Of a DNA stretch of 64,000 nt, positions 1 through 11,000 are shown one piece after another. The stretch comes from Paralvinella palmiformis (Eukaryota > Annelida > Polychaeta > Terebellida > Alvinellidae). The DNA lies in assembly GCA_025642065.1 (NCBI GenBank), contig JAODUP010000161.1, forward strand, positions 492,501-556,500, written 5' to 3'. How positions within the stretch are numbered: position 1 is the stretch's first letter; every line of letters begins with the position of its first letter. The translations under genes were made by a program, and so were the position numbers. The notes under the pieces were generated by a model. It ran no database searches and was not told the DNA's origin. It saw only the letters and a program-made list of their open reading frames with translations.

Positions 1-59
1 CACTACAGGATTCAACCCAATAATAGCCAGAGTCAGAATAAAAGCGTAACATCGCTGCC

Positions 60-437
60 TACTAAATCATTATTATTCAATATATAACAATTAATTTTCA
101 CCAAACTGTTATTTGGATATCACAAGCCGGTCTTTATATAATAATACTGATAGTCACGCGTTGTTACCTACCAGTACTTCCAGATGTGCTGTGAAACAAT
201 GAATTAATAACGCTTGCAATCAGGCGTGTTTGTGTGAGCCAGAGTTGGGACTAAATATCTGCCTACTAGTCTTATCCAATAAATAACGATTAAGTTTCAC
301 CAAACTGTTATTTGGATATCGCAAACATGCCAGTCTTTGTGTAATAATAGTTGATAGTCACGCGCCATTAACTACCAGTACCTCCAGATGATTAGCGATA
401 CTATAGAAATCACTGTTCACATTGCGTGTTTCGTGTG
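60..437. repeat. Two-copy tandem duplication, unit about 190-200 bp
   Basis: Copies near 60-232 and 258-437 share CACCAAACTGTTATTTGGAT, a following ATAGTCACGCG and a CCAGTAC-TCCAGATG block in the same order, with scattered differences. It lies in the intron 5' of GalNAc-T exon a. No coding signal. Confidence 0.7.
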
Positions 438-470
438 ACAAGTTTGTTTATTAGTTATAACATTGTGTTG

Positions 471-515
471 TTTTTCGGGGAGAATCCCCAGGTTGTCGCT
501 TATTCAGCACAGCCT
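471..515 (-). mobile_element. SINE family A, 3'-tail fragment
   Basis: The block CGGGGAGAATCCCCAGG plus TCAGCACAGCC matches, in reverse, the 3' end of the full copy at 4138. Only about 45 bp of the tail remain. Confidence 0.6.
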
Positions 516-615
516 AGTTATAACATCAATGCGAAGTCCGCGCGCGCGTGTGTGTGTGTGTCGCTGCCGGTGAAGCAATTGATATTGATATATTTACGAC
601 GCACTTGCTGACACC

Positions 616-1215
616 ATGAGGTTGAAACAAAAGCGACAGAACTTTGCTGTTAGTGAAAAACTAGTGAGAGACTGGAGAAAGCAGAAGAAATATTTATTTG
701 AAATGCCGAGGACGAAAGGGGCGAAACGTTATGGAGTTAGTCCGTACATCAAATTAGAGAGAGCTTTGAATGATTGGGTACTGGAGTATCGCCACAATGG
801 ATATATTGTCACCAGAATGATTAAACCAATACCGTAAAATGTCTGAAAAACCTAGTTTTGGTGTATAACAGGCAGGAGAAATCAGGATAATCTACAGCTG
901 GACTTGTACATCAGTTTGTCCGTAATTACGTACACCCTCCGTGTATGACAGCGTGATACAGATTTCATAGTGGCTTTGATGTTGTATTTAATAAACAAAC
1001 TTCTCTCAATTGTGAGCAGTGATTTCTATTGTTTTTCTTTAAAAAAGACACATTTAGTTCTGATGTATAACGCGGATATTACGGCGGCGGAAATAACGGT
1101 AATTGACCTCGACTTATACGGTGAGCATAGGCCTGAGGAAAGAATTACAGGGTCAAAAACCGACCTCGACTTACCTGGCGGGTCGACTTATACGCGAGTA
1201 TACACGGTAGCCATC
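616..1215 (+). pseudogene. Relic of a pogo/Tigger-like transposon (CENP-B-type HTH)
   Basis: A 73-codon reading frame starts with KRQNFAVSEKLVRDWRKQK and continues MPRTKGAKR, then LERALNDWVLEYRHNGY. That is the helix-turn-helix order seen in pogo/CENP-B-like transposases (VSEKLVRDWRKQK, MPR, ELE..L..WV.E.R..G). It stops at 837, before any DDE domain. Around 1100-1210 the motif GACCTCGACTTATACG occurs, then GGTCGACTTATACGCGAGTA; these resemble terminal repeats of this superfamily. Everything else is decayed or deleted. Confidence 0.55.
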
Positions 1216-1856
1216 GCGTCCTGTCATTATCTCATTTTATGGATGAGCGAATCAGTCGCCACATGACAGCATTGCAGCTCACGGAGCCTCGAACCCATTG
1301 GATCACGGTTCAATATTGCTAATCAGAGATAAGATAACCTTGAAAATGTCAAATCCATCTATTGCTCTATGCTAAGGACTTATAGCATGGAGTTATTTTT
1401 ATCCGGACTTACTCTATCTGACTCTGTCTTGTTTATGCTCAATCATAAATCAGTCTGTAAATTGTTATTGTATTTAATGCATTTAATATTGTAAAGTAAT
1501 CTTTTGTATAAAATTTATTAATTAATTATTTTGTACTAAGGTATTTAACATAAATTTCTATGTACAACTAAACATAAAGTTGCATAAAATTTAAAACAAA
1601 CAGAAATCAATAAATGTTTATTTTTAGAAAATATCTGGAAGAAAGTAAATAAATAACAGAAAATGCTCCATTTTTATAATAGTAAAGGTTTATGATAACT
1701 TAACCTGGATTCATCAAATTAATTATAGATATGAATTATATGATGACATCTTTGGAACAATATTAACAAATGCAGTTAATTTATGAAAAATTGAAATATT
1801 ACCAATATATTAGATAATAAATCATTTATATTAAATATATATACATCTATTATTTC

Positions 1857-1892
<36 letters not shown>

Positions 1893-2158
1893 CTGTCTTT
1901 TTAAACCTTGTCAGTCTGAAAAAAATTATTATTATATATTGAAAACAAAATAGCGCAATGTCTACTAGTTTTTATATAAAGCCACTAAAAGTCATAGACA
2001 TGATAGATTATCAGCATATCAAATTTGTACATCAATCAATTTTATATTCACAATGGGATGAAAAAGCAATTGAATATAGCTACCTTCACAAAGTGAGAAG
2101 TTTAGGTATTTTTATATTAATTAAAACACCGTCAGTAAACATTTACTTATACTAAATT
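838..2158. other. Intronic DNA without a gene
   Basis: Beyond the pogo remnant end near 1215 this is AT-rich intron, with an (AT)n tract at 1860-1890. Short open frames here have no recognisable content. Confidence 0.5.
1860..1890. repeat. (AT)n microsatellite
   Basis: About 15 uninterrupted AT units. Confidence 0.95.
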
Positions 2159-2300
2159 TCCTACGTTTTCATTGCATCCGATCATTTGTTGATGAATTTT
2201 GCATCGTACCTTGAATATGAGATTGCCCAACCCCTGTACGAAGATGTGCCAGTGATCTCTATTATTTTTGATGATATTAGCACTATAGAATAATTATTAA
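2159..2300 (+). mobile_element. LINE 3'-end fragment (same family as 31183-31500)
   Basis: It shares with 31320-31480 and 34840-35040 the blocks GATCATTTGTTGATGAATTT, GAGATTGCCCAACCCCTG and a terminal ATATTAG/GGCACTATAGAAT followed by a TTA-rich tail. This looks like the 3' end of the + strand CR1/L2-type LINE. Confidence 0.55.
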
Positions 2301-2469
2301 TATTATTTTATTTATTCAGCAAATAGAAAAAATGTGTGCACAAAACTAAGCTGTACACTGCTGAAGCTTGGTAGATTTATTGATTATGGGACATTGAGCT
2401 GTGTGTGTGTGTGTTAATAACTAAGTGATAAACTCCCAAACAGTATATTTACCTTTTAAACTTGTTCAG

Positions 2470-2649
2470 GTGTGGATATGTGGTGGTTCTATAGCCATAT
2501 TGCCATGTTCACGTGTTGGTCATGTTTTCCGACCTGTCATTCCCTATGGATTTCCAATACATGGTCCAAAGGCGACATTACACAGAAACAACCAGAGAGT
2601 AGCCGAATCATGGATGGATGGCTTTAAGAGGTTCTACTATGCAGCAGCT
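2470..2649 (+). CDS. GalNAc-T exon a (end of catalytic domain)
   Basis: Acceptor AG at 2468-2469 and donor GTAAGC at 2650 bound 60 codons in phase 0. They encode VWICGGS through WMDGFKRFYYAAA. The order CGGS, then SRVGHVFR, then WMD-KRFYY is diagnostic of the GalNAc-T catalytic C-terminal part. Confidence 0.92.
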
Positions 2650-3909
2650 GTAAGCATAGACTTTGTCTTGATAGTGTGTTCATGATAGTACAGTTTAACC
2701 TCTATAATCAGGTCAGCTGAATGGCTTTGATTTCCTCATTTAGATGAGTAAATGGGTTTGCTGCACCTTCATCTACCTCATAAAATGTATATTGTACACA
2801 AACATTGCAAATAGTGGGCTAGTTCTCTTCCAGAAATGGAATTAATATTCAGTTTCAAATCCAAAATTGCTTATTATATCAAATAGAATCAGAATTAATA
2901 AATTTGGATTTTGTAACTGTGCTATTTTATTTATATATAAATTAATTAATTTTAATACCAATATTATTGGTAATGAAAGTAATCTTGTTTAAAACGAGAT
3001 TATTACTATCATGATAATAATCTCATTGTTTTAGAGAAAAGGTCGTACATTTAATCCAGTCATGGTACAAAGCTTCAACAGATTTCTTCGCAGCAAACTA
3101 AACTGCAAGGATTTTTATTGGTACTTAACTAACATTATGCCAGAAGTGGCAGTACCACCAGATAATGCTGAATATTTTGGTCAGGTTAGTATGATTTCTC
3201 TCTCTCTGTGTGTGTGTGTGTGTGTGTGAGGTTGACGAAAACTGCATAGCCTGCCTGAACCTAGATTTCATAAATGTTTTGCTTAATTGATGATTAAAAA
3301 ATGGTGCCACCATGTTTGCCGATTTAATCAGTATAATTCTGTTTACAGATAAAACATAAATATCTTGGTTGTTTACAAGCTGGTGTAGAGATGCGTCTGA
3401 TGTTAACTAAGTGTATCCCTCAAGCAATTGGTCAGGTATGTTTTGGGTAATTTAAACCAATCTTAGCTGTCTCAGATATACTGCACAGCCATCAGAAGAC
3501 TCAACTACTACTGCCATCAGTCCAGTGTTCTCTATATGTTACAGGTTAATCTGTATATTCAGGTAATATGTATATTAACGTTTCAGTTAATATGTCTATT
3601 GCTAACTGAAAATTTCAGGTAAATTACACATTACTTGATTATACAGATTAAATATATATATATATATTGGTAATCTTCTTAAAGGTACAATTCCAGATTA
3701 AAATATGACTACATGGCAGTAGATATAGCTGCGTAAATATATTATATAATTGAAAACATATTTTTATAAAGAACGTTATCTCTAACATTATATATAATAA
3801 ATTATTTGTATGGAGAAATATGTCTGTTTCTTACATTACACATACACCCTTTTCTTACACTACTCAACACAACACATGTTTCTTAAACTAAACAACACAT
3901 ATGTTTTAT

Positions 3910-3968
<59 letters not shown>

Positions 3969-5757
3969 ACACATTGTTCTTACACTACACAACCTTTTTT
4001 TTTCTTACACTACTCAATAACTGAGGTTTCAAAGTATTATATGTTCCTTTCTATTTTACATAACAAAGCAGATAATTTGTGCCATTTCATTATTCTCTGA
4101 TTTCCTTTAAACATGACAACTCATATAGCCTTTGTCAGTGAGCTCCGGTGGCCTAGCGGTTAAGCACCCGGCACTCAGTGCCAACGGTCACAGGTTCGAA
4201 CCCCGTAAGAAGATTAATTTCTCGGCTCACCACGTCGTGGGTGGCTGACCACGTTAAAAACCCCCTGGGGACGTAAAACACTCTGGCAGTGACCACCCTC
4301 AGGGTATTTCGGCTCCATCTTTCCGTACTGCTCCCCTGTGAGTGGTGGGGGGGGGAGGTTTCTCAACCACTCCAACATAGAGGCTGTGCCGAATAAGCCA
4401 CAGCCTGGGGATTCTCCCCGAATAACAAAACAAACAGCCAGCCTTTGTTATTCGTATATATTTAGGAATGGTGGCGTTATCATAATTAGAATAAAATAAT
4501 TATATTCGTAATTCCTGATAGATTACTAATAGGATTAAATGTTCTTAATAAACTTTTACTTATTCATCATTTCAGACTTTTCATCTGACCCCTGAAGGTC
4601 AACTCATGCATGGTAAACAGTGCGTTAAGTATCTAAATCCAGAATTGCACCTGCTGAAAATATCTTCTTGTGATGAGGAATCCCTTATCTGTACATATCT
4701 GGATGTAAGTTAGTTACCACCTATTAATTTTTATATATTTCCCATTTTGTTCATAAATGTGCTATTGTTTTTCTTGAAACTCCCTGCCAGTTTCATAATG
4801 CAATTATTAGTGTCTAATGCTGGAAATCTTTGGATCATAGTGCTTTCTCCCAGAATTACACGAATCTGCTGGATTAAGAAAGGGTATGGGTTTCATTCAG
4901 TGGACCTATTCGCAGTATGTACTAAGTTTGATCAATGGTAGAGCGACTGGCTAATTAGTCGGGATCAGGACAAACCCTTGGCACTCCCAAACTATATAGT
5001 TTTATGACTGACCCTTTATAACAGTCATTAAGTAGGGATCTGGTACAAGGAAATGTAAATTATATTTACAAATAAAAGAGCTACAGCACAAGACACAACC
5101 CCACATTAATGGAAAACGTATGAAATATTGCAATGTTAATAATTTAATGGCTAAAAGTGGATCATATAACAGAAAGGTTGCCAAGTTTGTTTCGGCATTC
5201 TTGTTTTTCTACAACCTTTCTCTTCACCTATAATATATATTGGATTTTTTCTGTCATCACACTTACTGTCATACCCTTCTTCATTTCACATATTCACTTT
5301 GCACCAGCTAATTACCGACATCATATTTTCTGTAATGCTTCGCTTCATTATTAATTCATATCATCATATTTTGTATATAGTCGTCATATTTTTTTACAGC
5401 CCTATCATGATCTCACATAGTATTATGTCTTATCACATTCGTCGCAATTAATGCGATGTCTTTTTACAGTCTAAACATTTTGTGTTTTATTTTAATTCCT
5501 TTATGACATTCGTGTGAGTGCTAGATTTTTCCGCGTTTAATATTATGTCTTGTTACAGTCATCACGCTTAGTTCTATGTTGTGTTACAGTCATCACAGTT
5601 GACATGTAGACATCCTGTAGATGACACTGCTCTGTGTCTCGAGTCATCCTCACTGGATGAAGCTGTTTATCTTCACAACTGTCATATCAACGTCACGGCG
5701 GCACAAAGCTGGTCATTCACCCATCACCTAGATCTGAAACTTTTACATTTAGATTGA
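2470..5757 (+). CDS. Polypeptide N-acetylgalactosaminyltransferase (pp-GalNAc-T), 3' part of gene, five exons
   Basis: Golgi enzymes of this family (GT27) start mucin-type O-glycosylation by moving GalNAc from UDP-GalNAc to Ser/Thr. Five exons, all in phase 0, give 236 residues and a stop. Seen: the end of the catalytic domain (VWICGGS, PCSRVGHVFR, the PYGFP region, AESWMDGFKRFYY), the linker typical of the family (LRSKLNCKDFYWYL) and then a ricin-type beta-trefoil (LGCLQAG, a Q-T-F, CVKY, ALCLESS, QSWSF). The preceding exons, with the DxH and WGGE motifs, are not in the window and must lie to the left. The trefoil is divergent: the first QxW is QTF. The family is certain; the subtype is not assigned. 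The gene converges on the minus-strand gene ending at 7799. Confidence 0.93.
3035..3184 (+). CDS. GalNAc-T exon b (catalytic/lectin linker)
   Basis: Acceptor TTTTAG before 3035 and donor GTTAGT at 3185; 50 codons, phase 0. It contains LRSKLNCKDFYWYLTNIMPE, which matches the family pattern L(R/K)-x-L-x-C-K-x-F-x-W-Y-L. The donor is followed by a (TG)n tract. Confidence 0.92.
3349..3435 (+). CDS. GalNAc-T exon c (start of beta-trefoil)
   Basis: Acceptor TTTACAG and donor GTATGT at 3436; 29 codons, phase 0. It encodes the first Cys of the trefoil in YLGCLQAGVEMRLMLTKC. Confidence 0.85.
3914..3966. repeat. (TA)n microsatellite
   Basis: Uninterrupted TA tract in a GalNAc-T intron. Confidence 0.95.
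4138..4436 (+). mobile_element. tRNA-derived SINE, family A, full-length copy
   Basis: Starts GAGCTCCGGTGGCCTAGCGG, an A-box-like tRNA head, followed by the B-box GGTTCGAACCCC at about 4192. A conserved body follows (CACCACGTCGTGGGTGGCTG; GTACTGCTCCCCTG) and a tail CGGGGAGAATCC (reverse sense) near 4410. It sits in a GalNAc-T intron. Compared with copies at 19850 and 53862 it lacks a roughly 40-bp internal block, so it belongs to a different subfamily. Confidence 0.85.
4576..4704 (+). CDS. GalNAc-T exon d (beta-trefoil)
   Basis: Acceptor TTTCAG and donor GTAAGT at 4705; 43 codons, phase 0. It encodes TFHLTPEGQLMHGKQCVKY and a later SSCDEES; this is a middle lectin repeat. Q(previous exon)-T-F stands where QxW is usual. 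Confidence 0.87.
5590..5757 (+). CDS. GalNAc-T terminal exon with stop
   Basis: Phase-0 exon after GTTACAG; a second acceptor nine bases on (5599) would keep the frame. It encodes CRHPVDDTALCLESS, LHNC and QSWSFTHH and ends at TGA 5755-5757. QSWSF is the canonical last QxW of the lectin domain, so this is the natural C-terminus. Confidence 0.88.
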   Translation, partial: SSQLTCRHPVDDTALCLESSSLDEAVYLHNCHINVTAAQSWSFTHHLDLKLLHLD

Positions 5758-6516
5758 TGTAAACATATGTAAATTATGATGCACAAGTAATTTAATAGTA
5801 GGCCTATAAATATGGCATATTAATTGGAGTCCTTTTATTTTTGTTTCATCTTTTGTTAATATTCAGGTGTAGCTTTTCGTCTCATTCTTTTCTATTAATT
5901 CCTTATTATTTATAAATTTATTTTCGGATTCATTTTACAAAACTCAATATTCAGTGACGGCTTAATACTCCAACGGTTTTACACAAACTGTATACACAGT
6001 GTCGCATGACAATTCTGTCCGATTTTGACGTTCCTACTTCTCAGCCTCCACAACATTGCTCATCAAATAACATGTTATGCTTGACTTAATTAGGCTAGAT
6101 ACTTCATTATAGTTCAATCTAATTATATATATATTCAAGCCTCAAATAATGAGATTTGAATCCTGGACCTTCAGAAAAAAGGGGTTGGCTAACTCTATTA
6201 TCTGAAATTTCCAATTAAATAATTTTTCGGTTGAAAATAATTTTCTCCCATCAACTATATTTGATTAATTCTTTTATAGTTATTGGCGATAAATATTGAT
6301 CCAGATGCATGCAGGTGTGTGTATGTGTGTGTGCATGCATGTGCGCACACACAAATACAAAGGAATAGGAAGGAAAGAATGAGTGTATTAAATTTTCTTG
6401 TATCCCTTTACGAGAACTAAGAATGTATGTCTGTGTCAAATGAGCGCGATATGATTAAAGTTGTTTAAATGGAACTTGTGTCACAGTGTATTTATATAAT
6501 CTTACATCAAATGATA

Positions 6517-6522
6517 AATAAA
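6517..6522 (+). promoter_or_regulatory. Candidate polyadenylation signal of the GalNAc-T gene
   Basis: First canonical AATAAA noted after the stop, 760 bases downstream. Position only; AATAAA is common in DNA this AT-rich. Confidence 0.3.
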
Positions 6523-6627
6523 ACTCTAATACCAATATGTCAATAACTGATATCTTTTGTAAGTTAATATTTATATTCAGTCTTGGTTAATATTACGTAT
6601 TAAAAATTAGAGTAACTCTGGATAAGC

Positions 6628-6631
<4 letters not shown>

Positions 6632-6664
<33 letters not shown>
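6632..6664. repeat. (TA)n microsatellite
   Basis: About 16 uninterrupted TA units. Confidence 0.95.
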
Positions 6665-6668
<4 letters not shown>

Positions 6669-7537
6669 AAACAAAGCACATTTTTAGGCACCTACTGTTC
6701 AGAAGATATTAGTTCGTTTATTCTTATGGACTAAATATTATACATTAGGTTACATGTGACTAACTAAGAGACTGGGTGACTAACCTTTTTTATTAAGTGA
6801 GATGTTCTAAACTCAAAAATATGTAATACACATCAGCCATCATACTGAATATATAGTAATGTGACAGAAATACTAAACTAGCGATTTAATAGCCCTGATA
6901 CAGGTATTATCCAGGTATATATATATAGATAACTGATGACAATGATGGAACTATACTGTCTTAGATTCCAGTTGTGCATAAATATAGTAATATAGACATG
7001 AGAAAAATATCAGATATTCTCCAATGATATAACAATGGCTGGCTATCAACAGGTATTACTATTATACCCAAATTTTGTATATTATGTTTTTGTCGTGATA
7101 ATACAAGAGTTGGTGTGTTGGTGCCATTGATAATTAACGATAATTACTAATGGCTGAAGTTTGAAAATAAATGAATGTCTTGGAGAACTTATTAACCATT
7201 TATAGCTAATGTCAAATGTATTTATTGTCCATTTCATTGGAGAAATCACGAAAGACTAGACAGTGACTGCAAATATAAAGTTTATATGAAAAAGATAGCA
7301 AAAGAAACCAGCACAATACTAAAAACTAACACCAAAATATTATTAAAAAACGCACTTTTAAGTGTAGAAGTTAATTAAAGACAAGACAAATACTTATTGG
7401 TATACTGTGATTATTATATTATGTTAACATATTTATACACCATCAAACATTATTGATTCTAGCCATCTCTCTAGTACATATATAGGTGAGTATTATCAGT
7501 TATATTAATCAATATTAAAACAAAAATGACTATCAAA

Positions 7538-7572
7538 TCGCTGAAATGGCAGTTTTTAACGTGGCTGGTTAT
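7538..7572 (-). mobile_element. SINE family C tail fragment
   Basis: GCTGAAATGGCAGTTTTTAA followed by CGTGGCT matches the reversed 3' end of the copy at 56003. Confidence 0.45.
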
Positions 7573-7798
7573 ATAGTTATTGTTATGATAATACATGTAG
7601 TGTAAACAAATAATTAACTAATCTTTGATACACATATAAGTCATAAGATTAACCCTTTAAATCCTTCTATGGCTGTTTGATTGTTGATGTTCTTTTAAAC
7701 AAATTAAATATAACCATGTTGCTGATTTGCATGTGTCTGCTAATAAGTTCAGTTCTTTAGACATTAGATGACTAGATAATTTCACGTGGAAGACATTC

Positions 7799-7931
7799 TC
7801 AAAAGTCATTAAAACTCTGGCTTCTCCTGGATGGACAAATGGCAGCAGACGATGAATGGGAAGTGTTTAAGGTCAAGGAGGGCAGTGGATCATCTGTAAC
7901 AACAAACCATTCTCCTGGATAACGTGTATCA
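7799..7931 (-). CDS. Surface-protein terminal exon (cytoplasmic tail)
   Basis: Acceptor ATTTCCAG; one base completes the Ser codon left by the TM exon, then 44 codons to TGA (7801-7799). It encodes SDTRYPGEWFVVTDDPLPSL and a Ser-rich end SRRSQSFNDF. A (TA)n/(GA)n tract lies in the intron just upstream. Confidence 0.65.
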
Positions 7932-7967
7932 CTGGAAATATCATAGATATAAATTTGAACTGTTATA

Positions 7968-8011
<44 letters not shown>

Positions 8012-11000
8012 GGGGGGTGCACACATGCACACATTTCTGTCGAAATTGAACATCTCGTCACACATACACACCTAGATTCCTCTTGTTCGTCGTTTTTCTT
8101 CTTTCCAAACACAAAACAAGAGACTATACACAACACGACTAGTAGAAGGACTGTGACAATAACAAGCCAAGCCAATACTCCAGTCAGAAAGGGGACATTC
8201 AACAGAAAAGTATCTGAAAATACACGTCCATCTCTACAAATATAATCTACAGTTGACTCAATACTACTCAGCTACTGAGCTAGCCTTGTGATTTAACGAA
8301 TAACACGTCAATAATTAACTAAATAATCACATATTAATATGTGGGTTACCTGTAGCTAATCCCGCCGTAGAAAGGGTCTGAAAAATAAAACTTAAATTTA
8401 AAGTCTGTTCTATTTCCAACAATAAAATCTTATTTGAAAATTATTTGGCTCTTGTTTTTACTCTGCCAGATCGTTTTGTGTCTAAACTCCGTCATCGTCG
8501 TCCGTAATCTTACTATTTAGCTTTAAGTTTTTGTTTAGCAAGTCATGGCCGCGTTATAGCGTATGCCATATAATTATATTGAATTGGTGCTTTTATAGAA
8601 ATAACCATTGACCTCCTTTTGGGTCAATGGGAATAACGATATATGTTCCACATTCTGGGCTCTGATGAATTGACCAGATGGAGTTGTGAGTCCCTAAGCA
8701 ATTGTGACATTATGACACACACACACACATATATATGTTATCTATTTTCCTCTCTCTATGTAACTTTGTGACACGTATATATAACAGGGTATGATACTAA
8801 AAATGTACAGCATTAGCAACTGTGGCTTGTGTATTATGTGAAGTACTAGCCAGGTACGTATGTTTTAACTGGTACTGATTTGCTGAGGACGCGAGTGATA
8901 CGAACGAATTATTTATTTAGTTTTTTTAATTTAGCCACCGAAGAAGCTATATGATGATATGGGAGCATTTGAGAGTTTATTCTATCATTTTCTTTTAACT
9001 ATAAAGGTTTATTTTACATAATTTGCTGAAAACGGACTAAAAGTTGTTCCATTTATCCATGTTTATCCAAGTTTATTCATGTTTACATCAAAATATGAAA
9101 GGTCAAATGTCGAGGTCGTGTCGATAAAAGCATTTCACCGAGTTGCTAATTCGTTCTGTAAACGCCCGCTTGGGGCCGGTGGCGCTGTGTACGTAAATCT
9201 AAGAATCCATATATGCGGCATGCGGATATGGCAGAAATGGAACTGCATATAAACAGAAGAGACGGGTACGGCATACGATTAGTCATGCAGCTGGGTATCG
9301 ATGCGGATACGGCAAACTGAATCGCTCCATGTAGCGATTCGTACGGCAACTTGTAAAAAAAACCGGACAGCGGAATCTAGAATATGACGTCAGGGACAGG
9401 TGTTTCCCGAACAATTTGGCGGGATCTTAGATTCTATAGTAAACCTTAAAGGTCACAGGAAAAAGTTTTCCAAATTAGTCAAAATGTTAGTGATACATAT
9501 TAAAATCAATTTCAATCTGAGATATATTATATATTTTCCCTAGAAATAAAGTTACAGTGGTTTTAAAACTCACAGTCCGAAGCCTTAATCGAGAATCTTC
9601 GGAATGTGACGTCACTTTTGCCAAACAAAGTCCCAAACACTCCACGTGGCCATGCCATACCTATGTTATGTGTCCCATATTTTCTTTATCAAACATATAA
9701 ATGGTGTAAGAAACATACATAAAATACCAATTATTAACTGATTATATTCGACGTGTAAGGGCTGTCAAATCCCGGCCCGAAACAAAAATACCCCCCCCCC
9801 AGGAAATTAAAAACAAAATGGCTAAAAAGACACACCGATTGCGGCACATCCCTGTATAGACTAGCATAGGCCACATATGGGAGAGCTCCAAACATCCACC
9901 GGGCTCGTTTATACAGACAAATAATACTTTATTTTAAATGAAGTTATACGATATATGGGGAGGGAGATACCCGCATACAGGCCCAGTGTGTTAACTTATC
10001 AATTAAACTTATACCAACACAAACAAATCCAACCCAACCCTTGTTCTGGATCTGGGGCCCCGGTGTCGGCGACACAGGTGTCTGCTCTGGGTCCATTTAT
10101 ACACTCGTTGCAGCTAATTCCTCACAATTAATACTGTCTGTGACCTTTTTCGCGAGTGGTTCAAAGCGGTAGGGCTAGATTTCCATGAAAATGTATAAAC
10201 ATTTGTCGGAATCTGACATTTTGTCTGCCAACTGGTCAGAAGGATTGTAAACATGCTGTCGCACAACGTGATGTTTGGTAAAGATGACGTCACACAATAA
10301 TCCCTAGTGAGTGTAGTATACACTAGTAATGGCTGGTGAAAGTATCGGAAATTAAGGATTTGCGGATCATTTTAATAGAAATGTGATAGCTGGTGGTTAG
10401 AATTGCTTTGAGCGTAGTAGTGCATCAGATGGGGAATAAAATAATTGTTTGTTACGTTATATTTACTTCGAAATATGAAATTGCTTTTCCGGTTACCTTT
10501 CAGTATTGTTGCAATTTTCTCCCATCAGATTGTTGTTTTTTGACCAGATTATGGTATGCTACTTGTAGAAACACGATTCCTGTTTAAGTCATGCACCCAC
10601 CAGCGGTGTTTTCTTTGCTTATTACGTTTTTAATTGCATAAATGTATATGCACTAGCAAGTTATGTTGCTCCATTTCCAACACAGAAAACTGGAACTTGA
10701 CTGATTATAGCCACGTTCTTGATATGAAAATCTTTGGCATATTCCTGAATATGCACACACACGCGTACCCGCACACCTGTTTTTTTTTTTTCTGTCCATT
10801 CTGTATCTCTAGTGTATTGTCTTGTTCTTGGTATGAACATCTTCGGCAAAAGTGACTGAAAACGCAAGGAAAAACGCATACCGTATCCTGCATACCGCGT
10901 ATATGGAATCTAAGCTTAATGCGAGATCAATAAAACGAATATTTTATAGCACGCCATTCGTCTCAAAATGGCGTCCATGTAAAAAAAAAGATGGCACATT

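Larger units (their letters stand above)
5758..7798. other. Convergent intergenic/3'UTR region
   Basis: It lies between the GalNAc-T stop and the 3' end of the minus-strand gene. It holds candidate poly(A) signals at 6517 (+) and 7221-7226 (TTTATT, read on -), an (AT)n tract at 6632-6664 and a SINE-C tail at 7538-7572. No gene seen. Confidence 0.5.

Noticed and set aside
4138..4220. tRNA gene-like A and B boxes at the start of SINE copies
   Set aside because: The boxes sit at the head of repeated elements with a shared non-tRNA body, and no cloverleaf with a paired acceptor stem was seen; these are SINE heads, not tRNA genes.
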